Position numbers and translations under genes: made by a program. From contig CAVTXL010000003.1 in NCBI GenBank assembly GCA_963738665.1, positions 558,001 through 622,000 on the forward strand: a stretch of 64,000 bases of DNA, given 5' to 3'. Below are positions 47,182 through 56,172 of this stretch, piece after piece. Within the stretch, counting starts at the first letter, position 1. Every line of letters starts with the position of its first letter. Source of the stretch: JABDGM01 sp963738665. GTDB taxonomy: Bacteria; Planctomycetota; Planctomycetia; Pirellulales; Lacipirellulaceae. The notes below the pieces were generated by a model. That model saw nothing but the letters and a program-made list of their open reading frames with translations, was not told where the DNA came from and searched no databases.

Positions 47182-48921
47182 ATGCCACAAAATGTTACCA
47201 TTCACCGCAAGCGTTCGCTCGGTCACACGTTGATCGAGCTGGTCACCGCCATGGTGGCCAGCGCAGTCCTGCTGGCCGGGCTGGGTTCGGTAATGCTGAT
47301 TGGGCGGCGCATCGCCTACACGCCGACCACGGCCGCCCATCGACTTGAAGCCGCTAAACTGCTCAACCAGCTTGCCGGCGACCTCCGCACAGCCACGCTA
47401 ATCATTGAGCAGTCGCCGTTCGTGCTCGATTTCGTGGTCGCCGATCGCAACTCCGACGGCGTCGCCGAACGCATACGCTATCAATGGTCGGGCACCGCCG
47501 GCGCGCCGCTCACCCGTGCGGTCAACGGCGGAGCGCCACTGAACGTTCTCGACTCGGTACAAGAGTTTCTTGTCACCCCAATCACGCAGTCAAAATCAAC
47601 GACGCTCAAAACGAACGTCGATTCGTCCGAAGTACTCTTGACGAGTAACGCGACCATATCGTCGGGATCCAATCGCGACATCGCATCGACCACTCCGCTA
47701 TCCCAGCAAGTGAATCCGGCCGCGTTCGCGGCGGCGCCGGCCAATGCAACCGCCTGGAACGCGACACGGGCCGAATTCTATGGCCGTCAGCGCGACAACA
47801 TCAACTTCTACGTTCAGCTCTGTCGCTCGGGCGACCCCAATAATGGTCCGACGAGCAACGTCGTCGCCCAATCGATTGTGCCGGGCAGCTCGATTACGAG
47901 CGGTTTCGGCTGGAACTCGGCCGTTTTCACGTCGCCGGCACGTGGTCTCGCGCTGTACCGCAAGTTCGATCTCGTTTTCGCCAGCGCAGCGGGCGGCAAC
48001 GCGGCGCGCCTGCTCGTGACCGACGGCGCGGGCTCGGGCGGCGTGCTCGAATCGAGCGACGGCGGCGCCACCTGGTCGTACACGACCGATCGGCAAACGT
48101 ACTATCGCCTATTTGGCACCTACACCACGCCGGGCGCAAGCTACGACGTCACACGAACCTATGTCCGTCAAGTTCGCCTATTGCTGCGCTCGGGCGGCGA
48201 CACCAGCGCTCACATCGATACGGGCGTCCCGCTCGACAACTTGCCAGAGCTCCTTTCCAATTACTGGCGGCTCGACTTCGACAACAATCCGACCAACCTC
48301 GACGCCGACGCCGACGGCGTGCTCGATTGGGCCAAGACAGGCACCCCCTTCGTCGCCGGCGATCTTTCAGCCGGCATCTGGACCGCAACCGGCACGCTGG
48401 AAACCCGCCCGCTGAACGACTTCATTCGCGTGACGACGGTCGACGTCAGTTGCCGCAACACATCGCTGGGCGGTAATGGCGCGGTCGTCCGCATCAACGC
48501 GGACCGGCAAAGCGGCCTGTTCGCGCCCGTCTTCACCTACCTCCAACTGCAGGCTGACGGTACGCAAACCCTGTCGCTCTACGGCAGCAATTCCAGTTCC
48601 AACGTCCTGCTGTTCTCGCGCCCCAGGCTGCCGAACGCATTGACTCGCATTCGCCTGACGATCGATCCCGCGAATAATATCGTGAACCTGCAAATCAACG
48701 GCGAGGACCAGGGCACCTTCACCTATCCAACCTTCGCCCCCTCTGCCAACGACGGTTACGTCACGATCTACGCAGATACCGGCTCCGCGCAATTTGACTA
48801 TGCCGAAGTGCGACGTGGCGGCCCCGTAGCGGATGGAGCGCCCAATGCCTGCCGATTATTCGCGAACTTGCTCGGCCACACCGGCCGACCGCCGCCAGCG
48901 CCGCGCTATGACGCTGATTGA
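47182..48921 (+). CDS. GspJ-like minor pseudopilin with lectin-like C-terminal domain
   Basis: 579 residues; ATG 47182. Leader MPQNVTIHRKRSLG then H-T-L-I-E-L-V-T-A-M-V-A-S (prepilin site, +5 Glu), then a GspJ-type domain (KLLNQLAGDLRTATLIIEQS, FVVADRNSDGVAERIRYQW). Unusually long: a calcium-loop-like stretch (L-D-A-D-A-D-G-V-L-D-W) leads into ~190 residues of jelly-roll type sequence (FAPVFTYLQLQADGTQTLSL, RIRLTIDPANNIVNLQINGE, DGYVTIYADTGSAQFDYAEV) resembling LamG/concanavalin-like lectin domains. The final ~30 residues overlap the next gene by 77 bp. A one-base change would end it at a TAG near 48827, which is more natural. Confidence 0.8.
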   Translation: MPQNVTIHRKRSLGHTLIELVTAMVASAVLLAGLGSVMLIGRRIAYTPTTAAHRLEAAKLLNQLAGDLRTATLIIEQSPFVLDFVVADRNSDGVAERIRYQWSGTAGAPLTRAVNGGAPLNVLDSVQEFLVTPITQSKSTTLKTNVDSSEVLLTSNATISSGSNRDIASTTPLSQQVNPAAFAAAPANATAWNATRAEFYGRQRDNINFYVQLCRSGDPNNGPTSNVVAQSIVPGSSITSGFGWNSAVFTSPARGLALYRKFDLVFASAAGGNAARLLVTDGAGSGGVLESSDGGATWSYTTDRQTYYRLFGTYTTPGASYDVTRTYVRQVRLLLRSGGDTSAHIDTGVPLDNLPELLSNYWRLDFDNNPTNLDADADGVLDWAKTGTPFVAGDLSAGIWTATGTLETRPLNDFIRVTTVDVSCRNTSLGGNGAVVRINADRQSGLFAPVFTYLQLQADGTQTLSLYGSNSSSNVLLFSRPRLPNALTRIRLTIDPANNIVNLQINGEDQGTFTYPTFAPSANDGYVTIYADTGSAQFDYAEVRRGGPVADGAPNACRLFANLLGHTGRPPPAPRYDAD

Positions 48922-49384
48922 GGTCGTCGCCTCGACAATGATCGTCGGCCTGATGACCGTCGCCGCGATCGACGGGCTGGGCGCAGTCACGCGCTCATCC
49001 GAGTCGCTCGGCAATCGTGCGATCGCACTTGGCCTGGCGGACGATCTCGTGGCCGAGATCCTCCCGCTTCCCTACAGCGACCCCAACGATACGCCCACAT
49101 TCGGCACCGAACCGGGCGAATCGGCCGCCGGGCCCCGCTCCACATTCGACGACGTCGACGACTTCAACGGCTGGAACGAGTCGCCGCCCCTCGCCCGGGA
49201 CGGCAGCGTAATCCCTAACCGCACCAATTGGCGCCGCCGCGTCCAGGTCACCCGCGTCATTCCCGCGAATCTCACCCAAGCCACCTCCGGAAACACCGAC
49301 CTAGGCGCCAAGCTAATCCACGTTACGGTCGAGTACAAAAACCAGGTCCTGGCCGATCAATTCGCCGTGCGATCTGACAATTGA
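48845..49384 (+). CDS. GspI/PilV-like minor pseudopilin
   Basis: 179 residues. ATG 48845 is preferred to 48833 because GGATGGAG lies 6 bases upstream. Leader of ~20 residues then A-M-T-L-I-E-V-V-A-S-T-M-I-V-G, a prepilin site with +5 Glu. The body (ALGLADDLVAEILPLPYSDP, RRRVQVTRVIPANL, AKLIHVTVEYKNQVLAD) follows the PilV/GspI pattern. It overlaps the end of the GspJ-like gene and lies ~105 bp before the GspK-like gene, separated from it by a TTTTGCA heptad repeat. Confidence 0.82.
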   Translation: MPADYSRTCSATPADRRQRRAMTLIEVVASTMIVGLMTVAAIDGLGAVTRSSESLGNRAIALGLADDLVAEILPLPYSDPNDTPTFGTEPGESAAGPRSTFDDVDDFNGWNESPPLARDGSVIPNRTNWRRRVQVTRVIPANLTQATSGNTDLGAKLIHVTVEYKNQVLADQFAVRSDN

Positions 49385-49432
49385 GCAGCGAACGGCCTGG
49401 CTTCGCTGGCAAGTGGAAACTCACAACGACCC

Positions 49433-49480
49433 ACTCATTTTTCATTTTGCATTGAACATTTTGCCTTTTGCATTTCCATT
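49433..49480. repeat. Heptad repeat (TTTTGCA type), single arm
   Basis: TTTTTCA TTTTGCA TTGAACA TTTTGCC TTTTGCA TTTC: six 7-base units, matching the right arm at 10437-10532. Confidence 0.75.
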
Positions 49481-49489
49481 AGTTAGAGA

Positions 49490-51278
49490 ATGATTGCCTT
49501 CCACCCAATTCGTCAGCGCACCGGGGCCGTTTACATCGCCGTCCTCGGCACCGCGCTAGTAATATCTACCTTGGCCATGTCGGCACTCTTGCTGCAGCGG
49601 ATACAGAACCGCCAGTTGGCCTCGACGGCCGACATGCGGCAGGCCCAATTGAACGCCGAAGCGGCCGTGGACGTGGCCTTGCTGGCCATCAAGCAAGATA
49701 AAAGCTGGCGCACGACGTACACCAACGGCAACTGGTTCTCAAACCGCTCCACCGGCACCGGCACATGCGCGGTGGACGTCGTCGATCCGATTGACGCCAA
49801 CCTGGCGGACGACCCCGCCGAGCCCGTCGTCATCACCGGGGTCGGTACCAGCGGCCGCGCCACACAGCGCATCAAGCTCACCGTCGATTCCTGGAATTCG
49901 CCCCTCAGTTGCCTCCGCTCGGGCATCGCGGCCGGCAATTTGATCGATATGTCGGGCGACGTGCTTCGCTCGTCCGGGCCGATTTCCGCCAGCCAGGTCT
50001 CCGCAAGCTCATCGACGATCTACGGCGACGTTACAGCTACGACCGTTAGCGGCTCAACGTTCGTCGACAGCACGTCGCAAGTCACAGCCAATAAATTGCC
50101 CGAGCTGCCCGACTGGTCGACCGTTTTCAATTACTACCGCACCAGCGGCACACAGATCAACATCAACGATCTGCCCAGCGTCACGCCTAACCTCGGCCGC
50201 AACACGGGCATCGAGAGCGGCACGACCTATTGGTCCGGCTCGCCCGTCTATTCCACCCTGGGAAGCTGCACGATTACGCAGTCCACCGCGTTCCAGCGCG
50301 GCGGGGCCAATAGCCTGCAAGTATCAGCCCGAGACTATTGGTATTCCGGCCCAGTTCAATACATCGACACCGTCGTCAAAGCGAGCACCAATACTACGTC
50401 GAAGCATGGGTCTACCAGAACAACGCGCTCGCCCGCAATTTCTGGGTCAGTCTGTACGTCAAAGGTTCCGGCAACTCGACCCCGCTGTTCGATACCGGGC
50501 CGGCAACCACCGTGCCCGTGGGATTGGTCAACGTCGGCTGGACCAAAGTTTCGGGCACACTGACTGCCCCAGGCTGGAGCGGGAATCTGGAGTACGCGTT
50601 TGTCAAGGTGGCCGGCGCCGACGTCAACAACACCGGCAGCTTCTTCGTCGACGACCTGGTCGTCCGCGAAAGCACCACCGGCCGCTTCATCTACCGTCAG
50701 GTCCTAAGCCCGAACTTCAATCCCTTCGGCACCGGTACGACCAATGCGCAAGGTATTTATTGGATCGACTGCGGCGGCAACCGCCTGGTGATCGAACGCT
50801 CGCGGATCTTAGGCACGCTCCTGGTCGTCAATCCGGGCGCAATTCGTGCGTCAGCGACGGGCCGATCGTCTGGTCGCCCGCGGTGGCCGGCTACCCGGCC
50901 CTGCTTGTCGATGCCGATACGGCCGCCAACGCCAATTTTTCCATCCGCGCCACCAGCCGCGCGCTGAACGAAAAGAACAACGGCGTCAACTACAACCCGG
51001 CCACCGCGCCCCACAGTGAGCTCGGCGCCGACAACGACACGAGCGACATCTACCGCTCTGAGATTGATGGCCTCGTCGCCGTCCGCAACGACCTGACGTT
51101 CCAAAACACGCCCCTCATCCGCGGCCAGGTGATCGTCGGGCACGACCTGTCGAATTCCAGCGGAACGTTCGAAGTCGAGTACCAGCCCGACTCGCTGCTC
51201 AACCCACCGCCCGGTTTTCTCGGGCCCTTCACGTATTCCCGCCGTCCGGGATCGGCCGCGAAGGCCGTGCTGCCGTAG
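49490..51278 (+). CDS. GspK/PilX-like protein with carbohydrate-binding-module-like domain, two frameshifts
   Basis: Repaired product ~595 residues; ATG 49490. The N-terminus is PilX/GspK-like (RTGAVYIAVLGTALVISTLA then M-S-A-L-L-L-Q-R-I-Q-N-R), without a usual prepilin Glu. Next are an alpha/beta part and a region (GVGTSGRATQRIKLTVDSW) as in PilX-type proteins. From N-T-G-I-E-S-G-T-T-Y-W to F-F-V-D-D-L-V-V lies a CBM4/9-like beta sandwich (GGANSLQVSARDYWYSGPVQ, Y-Y-V-E-A-W-V-Y, VGWTKVSGTLTAPGW). A further domain follows (RSEIDGLVAVRNDLTFQNTP). Frames change at ~50390 and ~50845. Likely a tip component of the pseudopilus able to bind glycan; binding is inferred from fold pattern only. Confidence 0.8.
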
Positions 51279-51281
51279 CGT

Positions 51282-51395
51282 AGTAGTCACACTCCCGTGT
51301 GCCGTAACTGCCCCAGAGAAAGACGAGGCACGCGAATACGGCCGGCGTCCCTATTCGACACTTCGGCTACGGCACACGGGGCGTGCCTGCTACAA
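51282..51395. repeat. Inverted repeat (GTAGTAGTCAC...GTGTGCCG type)
   Basis: Left arm begins GTAGTAGTCACACTCCCGTG; the right arm, CACACGGGGCGTGCCTGCTA, is its imperfect complement ~85 bp away. A single arm of this family is at 5755-5780. Confidence 0.75.
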
Positions 51396-51403
51396 TGCTC
51401 CCC

Positions 51404-51979
51404 ATGCACCGACGGCCCCTGTTGGACATGCTCGCCCGCTACCGTTGCGCCTTCGCCGGCGAGGCCGACACTGTCGATCGCATCGTTGCGCTCGTCCGCC
51501 AACACGCCAATTGCTTCGACCGCGCCTGCCGACCCGGCCACATCACCGGCTCGGCTTGGATCCTATCGCCCGATCACCGCCACTGTCTGTTGACCCACCA
51601 CACAAAGCTTAATCGCTGGCTACAGCTTGGCGGGCACGCCGACGGTCAGACGAACGTCGAGCAAGTCGCCCTGCGCAAAGCGCGAGAAGAGTCGGGCATG
51701 ACGAATTTTGAACTCGTCATCGTCGACGGCGCCCTGCTGCCTCTCGACGTTGATGTCCACGTGATCCCGCGGCGCACCGATGACGCCGGTTGCGTTTTCG
51801 AAGACGCCCACGAGCACCACGACATCCGTTTTCTGCTCGTGGCCGGGCCGGGCCAACAGATTCTCGCCAGCTGCGAGTCGCACGAGGTCGCCTGGTTCTC
51901 GACGGAAGAGGTCCTGCGCGTGACCGATGAAGAAAGCGTCCTGCGGATGCTTTACAAATCGCTGGCCCTGCTCCACTAA
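51404..51979 (+). CDS. Nudix hydrolase
   Basis: 191 residues; ATG 51404 chosen because upstream codons belong to the repeat. The Nudix box at ~70-93 is G-G-H-A-D-G-Q-T-N-V-E-Q-V-A-L-R-K-A-R-E followed by E-S-G-M. It carries the R-E-x2-E-S-G metal-binding core, with a longer N-terminal spacing seen in many Nudix relatives. A helical N-terminal ~45 residues comes first (LLDMLARYRCAFAGEADTVD). The enzyme would hydrolyse a nucleoside diphosphate linked to another group; substrate unknown. Confidence 0.85.
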   Translation: MHRRPLLDMLARYRCAFAGEADTVDRIVALVRQHANCFDRACRPGHITGSAWILSPDHRHCLLTHHTKLNRWLQLGGHADGQTNVEQVALRKAREESGMTNFELVIVDGALLPLDVDVHVIPRRTDDAGCVFEDAHEHHDIRFLLVAGPGQQILASCESHEVAWFSTEEVLRVTDEESVLRMLYKSLALLH

Positions 51980-52318
51980 TCACAACGCCCCCCATGCCCG
52001 GGCTTGTCGACGGCAACCGCGTGAAGGCAAGTTCGCGGCCGAGCTGCAGAACGGCCGCCCGCGCACGTCGGCGAAACGCGCCTTCGGCTTTGCCGCCGTC
52101 GAAGAGCACCGCGCGCCGGTGCCGGTGCGCGCGAATGAAAGAGACACAATCGTTGGCCGCTTCCCGGCCGCAGGCCGCCGGCCACTCGCCAGCGATTTAC
52201 CCGGCGGCCAATCTGGCCGCCCCTCGCACACAAGGTGACATAATGTTAAGCTATTCACCAGCGCTCGCGGCGTTGCGATCCGTGACGAAGATGAACTCGA
52301 AAAAAGGACTCCCGCACC
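51980..52318. other. Intergenic region without recognised content
   Basis: 339 bp between the Nudix and YkgJ-like genes. It is GC-rich and open in several frames but shows no motif, RNA fold or repeat of the kinds found elsewhere in the window. Confidence 0.4.
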
Positions 52319-52761
52319 GTGGCCACCGTCCTCGCCCCCATCAAACCTCGTCGCAAAGACGTCCCCACCGACAAGTGCCTGTGCGAATTCTGCACGGCCA
52401 AGTGCTGCCGCTACTTTGCCCTGCCGATCGAAACGCCGGAAACCTTTGAAGACTTCGAATACATCCGCTGGTTCTTATTACACGATCGGGCGACCGTCTT
52501 CAAGGAAGACGATGACTGGTATCTGCTCGTCCACACCGAGTGCCGCCATCTGCAGGCCGACTATCGCTGCGGCATCTACGACACGCGCCCAAAATCTGCC
52601 GCGAGTACTCGACGAAAGATTGCGAATTCGAAGACGACTGGACCTACGACTTTTATCTCGAAACGTCCGAGCAAGTCGGCGAATACATGGAAGCCGTGCT
52701 GCAACAAAAAGGGCAGTCGATCCGAAGCTCAAAACCGCCACTGTTGCCGATTATCTCTTGA
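52319..52761 (+). CDS. YkgJ-family cysteine cluster protein, frameshifted
   Basis: Repaired product ~146 residues; GTG 52319. Cysteine cluster C-L-C-E-F-C-T-A-K-C-C-R-Y-F near the N-terminus, then W-Y-L-L-V-H-T-E-C-R-H-L and R-C-G-I-Y-D-T-R-P. This is the CxxCxxxCC / C...Y-x-x-R-P pattern of the family, thought to bind zinc or an iron-sulfur cluster. The frame shifts near 52590, after which I-C-R-E-Y-S-T-K-D-C-E-F-E-D-D-W completes the usual ending. Function not established. Confidence 0.82.
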
Positions 52762-52828
52762 TCCTGGATGCTGGTTTTCGAGTTGCCAACATCCAGCATC
52801 GAGTTTCCAGCATCGAGCAACCCAGAAT
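52758..52828. repeat. Heptad-phased repeat (GCATCGA type) before hisS
   Basis: ATCCTGG ATGCTGG TTTTCGA GTTGCCA ACATCCA GCATCGA GTTTCCA GCATCGA GCAACCC: unit length 7, with the two halves complementary (CTGGATGCTGG / CCAGCATCGAG). Confidence 0.8.
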
Positions 52829-52835
52829 TCAGCTC

Positions 52836-54174
52836 ATGTCCGCCCCTCCCATCCAACCTCGCACACTGAAGGGCTTTCGGGACTATCTGCCCGAAATGAT
52901 GCTGCCACGCGAGCGGATCATGGACATTGCTCGCCGCGTGTTTCGCTCCTACGGCTTCGCCCCGATCGACACGCCGGCCCTGGAGTATCTCGACATCCTG
53001 CTCGGCAAAGGGGGCGCCGAGACCGACAAGCAGCTCTACCGTTTCCAAGATCACGGCGGCCGCGAGGTCGGCCTGCGGTTCGACCTCACCGTGCCGCTGG
53101 CCCGCTTCGCCGCTCAGCACATCCATGAGCTCGGCACGCCCTTCAAGCGCTATCACATCGCCCCCGTCTGGCGTGGTGAAAACACCCAGCGCCGGCCGCT
53201 TTCGCGAGTTCATGCAGTGCGACTTCGACACGATCGGCACCCGCTCCGTGGCCGCCGACGTCGAAACGGTCCTCGTCGTCCACGACCTGCTCCGTGCAAT
53301 CGGCATCGAGCGGTTCACGATTCACATCAATAATCGAATGGTGCTCATCGGCCTCTTGGAATCGCTCGGCCTCTTGGAAAAGTCAATCGCCGTCCTGCGG
53401 GCTATCGACAAGCTCGCCAAGGTCGGGCCGCAGCGCGTGATCGAAGAGATCGAGCGACAAGCGGGCCGCGCCGGCCGACAAGGCCGCGCGGGTCGTCGAA
53501 CTGGTCAGCATCCAAGGCACCACGCAGCAGTTGCTTGCTCAAATGGCCGCGCTGCTCCACGACAGCGAGCGGGGCCGACAAGGGGCCGACCGCTTACGGA
53601 ACTGATGGCAGCTGTCGCGGCGGCCGGTGTTCCGCCAGAGCGAGCTCAGCTTGATGTCTCTATCGCCCGCGGCCTCGACTATTACACAGGCACTGTCCTG
53701 GAAACCACACTCGCTGATTTGCCCGCCATCGGCAGCGTCTCCAGCGGCGGCCGCTACGACAACCTGGCCGAACTCTACACGAAGCAAGAGCTGCCCGGCA
53801 TCGGCGCCTCGCTCGGCCTCGACCGCCTGCTCGCCGCTATGGAAGAGCTCAAGATGATCGAGCCGATCCACACGCCGGCCCAAGTCCTCATCACCTTCTT
53901 CGACCCCACGCGCCTCGCAGACTACCTCAAACTTGCCGCCGTCTTGCGCACGGCCGCCCTGAACGTCGAGCTCTACCCCGAGCCCGTCAAGCTCGGCAAA
54001 CAACTTCAATACGCCGACCGCAAAGGCTTCCGCGTCGCCCTCATCGCGGGCGAACAAGAATTCGCCGCCGGCGAGTGCCAAATCAAAAACCTCGCCAGCG
54101 GCGAAAGCACCACGGCCTCGCTGGCGAACGAAGCGGCCGCCGTGATCGACGAAATTCGGCACCTAACGAAGTGA
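52836..54174 (+). CDS. hisS: Histidine-tRNA ligase, three frameshifts
   Basis: Essential cytosolic class II aminoacyl-tRNA synthetase; repaired length ~446 residues. ATG 52836 (M-S-A-P-P-I-Q-P-R-T-L-K-G-F-R-D-Y). Motif 2 region is T-P-F-K-R-Y-H-I-A-P-V-W-R-G-E-N-T-Q; His-binding motifs are L-D-V-S-I-A-R-G-L-D-Y-Y-T-G-T-V and S-S-G-G-R-Y-D-N-L. Motif 3 is G-I-G-A-S-L-G-L-D-R-L. The C-terminal anticodon-binding domain ends in E-I-R-H-L-T-K. Frames change at ~53190 (F-R-E-F-M-Q-C-D-F-D follows), ~53460 and ~53590; the stretch between the last two reads K-A-A-R-V-V-E-L-V-S-I-Q-G in another frame. A broken essential gene argues for sequence error. Confidence 0.9.
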
Positions 54175-54563
54175 CTTTGGGTTCCTCTTCTCCGTCCAAG
54201 CTCGGATTCAAACAGCAGCACCTCTGGCCAACGGTCGTTTTCGCCCTGCTCGCGGCCGTAAAGACAGGCTGTCTCCGCTGCCTGGTGCCGGTTAGAATCT
54301 CGGTTGCTCCGAAATTCCACCCGGGCCACAGCGGCCCCGGCCGCGTAGATCAAGCGATTGCGAAACATTTCAGGGCAACTAGAAATGGACGCCGCGTGTG
54401 AGCGTCTCGTAAGCGGTCAGGATCGGCAGTCTTTGAGAAGGCTTCAACGTGAGAGAACTGCCGTACTGGAGAGGATCATCTCCGTCATTTGGTGAGGGGC
54501 AGCGACCATCGATTCCGGCCCAACCGTAGCAGAGAAGAGGAACCTGTAAGCCCACCTGCTCCC
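54175..54563. other. Intergenic region without a supported gene
   Basis: 389 bp between hisS and the HYExAFE gene. Short frames are present but unsupported. The AGAAGAGGAACC just before 54564 may serve as the RBS of the next gene. Confidence 0.4.
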
Positions 54564-55142
54564 ATGGCCAATCGCGACAACCATTACGAAGCGGCTTTCG
54601 AGGCGTACGTCCGCACTCGCCGCTGGCCGTATATCGCGGTCGACGAAGCTCGCCGCAGCCTGGTGGCTGACGGATCGCTGAAGAGCCTCGACTTCATCGT
54701 CTCGCCACCCGGACGCGAAAACTGGCTCGTCGACATCAAGGGCCGCCGCTTTCCGTCGGGCAATGAGCAGAAGCAATACTGGAAGAACTGGTCCACGCGC
54801 GACGATCTCCGCAGCCTCGCCGCCTGGCAATCCCACTTTGGCCCCAACTTCTGTCCACTCTTGGTGTTTGCTTTTCACTTGGTCGGCGGCCGTTCACCGC
54901 TGCCGCGTGATCAGCTTTTCGAATTCCGCGGTGCCCACTATGGATTTGTCGGGGTAAGATTGGCCGATTACGTGCCCCACGCCCGGCCACTATCCGACAG
55001 TTGGGACACGGTCGCCATGCCCGCGGCCCACTTTCGCCGGGTCGCCCGCCCCGTCGATTTCATCTTCGCCGCTAGGACGTCGGTCGATCGGCCCGCTTCC
55101 CTTCCCATTGATTGTCAGCCCCTGCCCGCCAGCTTACAATGA
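54564..55142 (+). CDS. HYExAFE family protein, possible PD-(D/E)xK nuclease fold
   Basis: 192 residues; ATG 54564. The N-terminal family motif H-Y-E-A-A-F-E is at residues 7-13. Then come S-L-D-F-I-V (Asp 43) and W-L-V-D-I-K-G-R (Asp 57, Lys 59). A Glu in a first helix, Asp, and D-x-K 14 residues later match the layout of PD-(D/E)xK nucleases such as archaeal Holliday junction resolvases. That match is my inference; the family has no known activity. The rest (RSLAAWQSHFGPNFCPLLVF, L-F-E-F-R-G-A-H-Y-G-F-V-G-V) completes an alpha/beta core. Conserved in planctomycetes as far as I recall. Confidence 0.82.
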   Translation: MANRDNHYEAAFEAYVRTRRWPYIAVDEARRSLVADGSLKSLDFIVSPPGRENWLVDIKGRRFPSGNEQKQYWKNWSTRDDLRSLAAWQSHFGPNFCPLLVFAFHLVGGRSPLPRDQLFEFRGAHYGFVGVRLADYVPHARPLSDSWDTVAMPAAHFRRVARPVDFIFAARTSVDRPASLPIDCQPLPASLQ

Positions 55143-55217
55143 GAAGCGTAAGGCGATTTTCAACGCCAAGTGCAACGCACTTGAGCGGCGCGCTAAGCTC
55201 AGCAGAATCAGAAAGCC

Positions 55218-55364
55218 ATGCTCGCGACAGCTTCCTATATTTTGGCAGATGCCAATACCGTCCCCGCCGCCTGGGGCCTGATCCTCTTCAGCATCGTATT
55301 GGGCGCCATGGTTTCGCTAACGCCCAGCCGCCGCACGACCGACTTCAAGCGGCCTCAAGATTGA
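55218..55364 (+). CDS. Small single-pass membrane protein
   Basis: 48 residues: short N-terminus (MLATASYILADANTVPA), one membrane helix (WGLILFSIVLGAMVSLTP), then a basic tail S-R-R-T-T-D-F-K-R. I recall similar ~45-residue proteins with an S-R-R-T end in many planctomycete genomes; function unknown. RBS weak (AGAATCAGAAAGCC). Confidence 0.65.
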   Translation: MLATASYILADANTVPAAWGLILFSIVLGAMVSLTPSRRTTDFKRPQD

Positions 55365-55525
55365 ATCTTCTAACTACGAACCAACGGGCGATTGATCCAC
55401 TGAGTCGCATGGCACGGCGTTGATTAGGCGCTGACCCCAGCACCGTCGAGACCGGCCGGCCAACATCTTCGCGATGGTTGAGCTCAGTGTGTGGAGCGAA
55501 ATGTGCTCGTCCCCTTCTGTCGGGG

Positions 55526-55570
55526 AAAAAAATCAACCGGTCGGCCGCAGACAAACCTGGGCCGACCGGT
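55526..55570 (-). terminator. Rho-independent terminator of the histone-like gene
   Basis: On the minus strand: ACCGGTCGGCC ... GGCCGACCGGT hairpin followed by TGATTTTTTT. 11-bp perfect stem, starting ~52 bp after the stop codon at 55622. Confidence 0.85.
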
Positions 55571-55621
55571 CTTTATCTCTGTTGCATGGCCGGTCGACGA
55601 GTTGCGTCAACTGGTCCGACG

Positions 55622-55825
55622 CTACATCGTCGGCGGCGGCGTGGCGGGCGTGGTGGCTGGCCCCTTGGCCGTGCGGCGGCGGCCACGCTTTTTGGGCGAC
55701 TTCTTCGCCGTCCCCTTCGCGGCTCGCTTCTTCGGCGATTTCTTGGCCGTCTTCTTCTTGGCCGTCTTCTTCTTCGGCGAACGCGTGCCGGCCTTCTTTG
55801 CTGTCGAACGTTTCTTGGTTGCCAT
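55622..55825 (-). CDS. Lysine-rich histone H1-like protein
   Basis: 67 residues; ATG 55825 with AAGGAG upstream. Composed of repeats of K-K-x-A-K-K / S-P-K-K: MATKKRSTAKKAGTRSPKKK, TAKKKTAKKSPKKRAAKGTA, then KKSPKKRGRRRTAKG and a short P/T tail. This is the composition of bacterial histone H1-like DNA-binding proteins (Hc1/Hc2 or the C-terminal tail of eukaryotic H1). Probably a small nucleoid protein. It has its own terminator, so is expressed alone. Confidence 0.85.
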   Translation of the reverse strand: MATKKRSTAKKAGTRSPKKKTAKKKTAKKSPKKRAAKGTAKKSPKKRGRRRTAKGPATTPATPPPTM

Positions 55826-56172
55826 CTCGTGTGGCTCCTTCCGATTCAGCGCCCGCATTATTCTTGGTCTATCCCCTGGGCGCAAGAAGCGGGGAGAGAC
55901 TTCCACATTACGAAAGCTATTCGCGGCCGTTTCCGGCCGGTTTGTATTTCGATTGGCAAACCCGATTTCGTGACTCGCAGGGTACTCACTCGTACCACAG
56001 CGGCGCGCATTGAACCAAGTTCGCGCATGGCGCGTCAAGATGAGTCGGCAAAAAATCGGTATGCGCCGCCGAGATTTCCGCGCGAGTTTGAATGACAAAA
56101 GAGGTCTTCAATGCACTGATTTGAGCGACTAACCGGTCACACAAAATTGGTCGCCGCGCGGTGGCAAAGTCC
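55826..56172. other. Intergenic region upstream of the histone-like gene
   Basis: 347 bp, containing the promoter of the histone-like gene on the minus strand and the 3' end side of the inositol-phosphate synthase gene. The RBS of the histone-like gene is at its left end. No further gene or repeat is visible. Confidence 0.4.
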
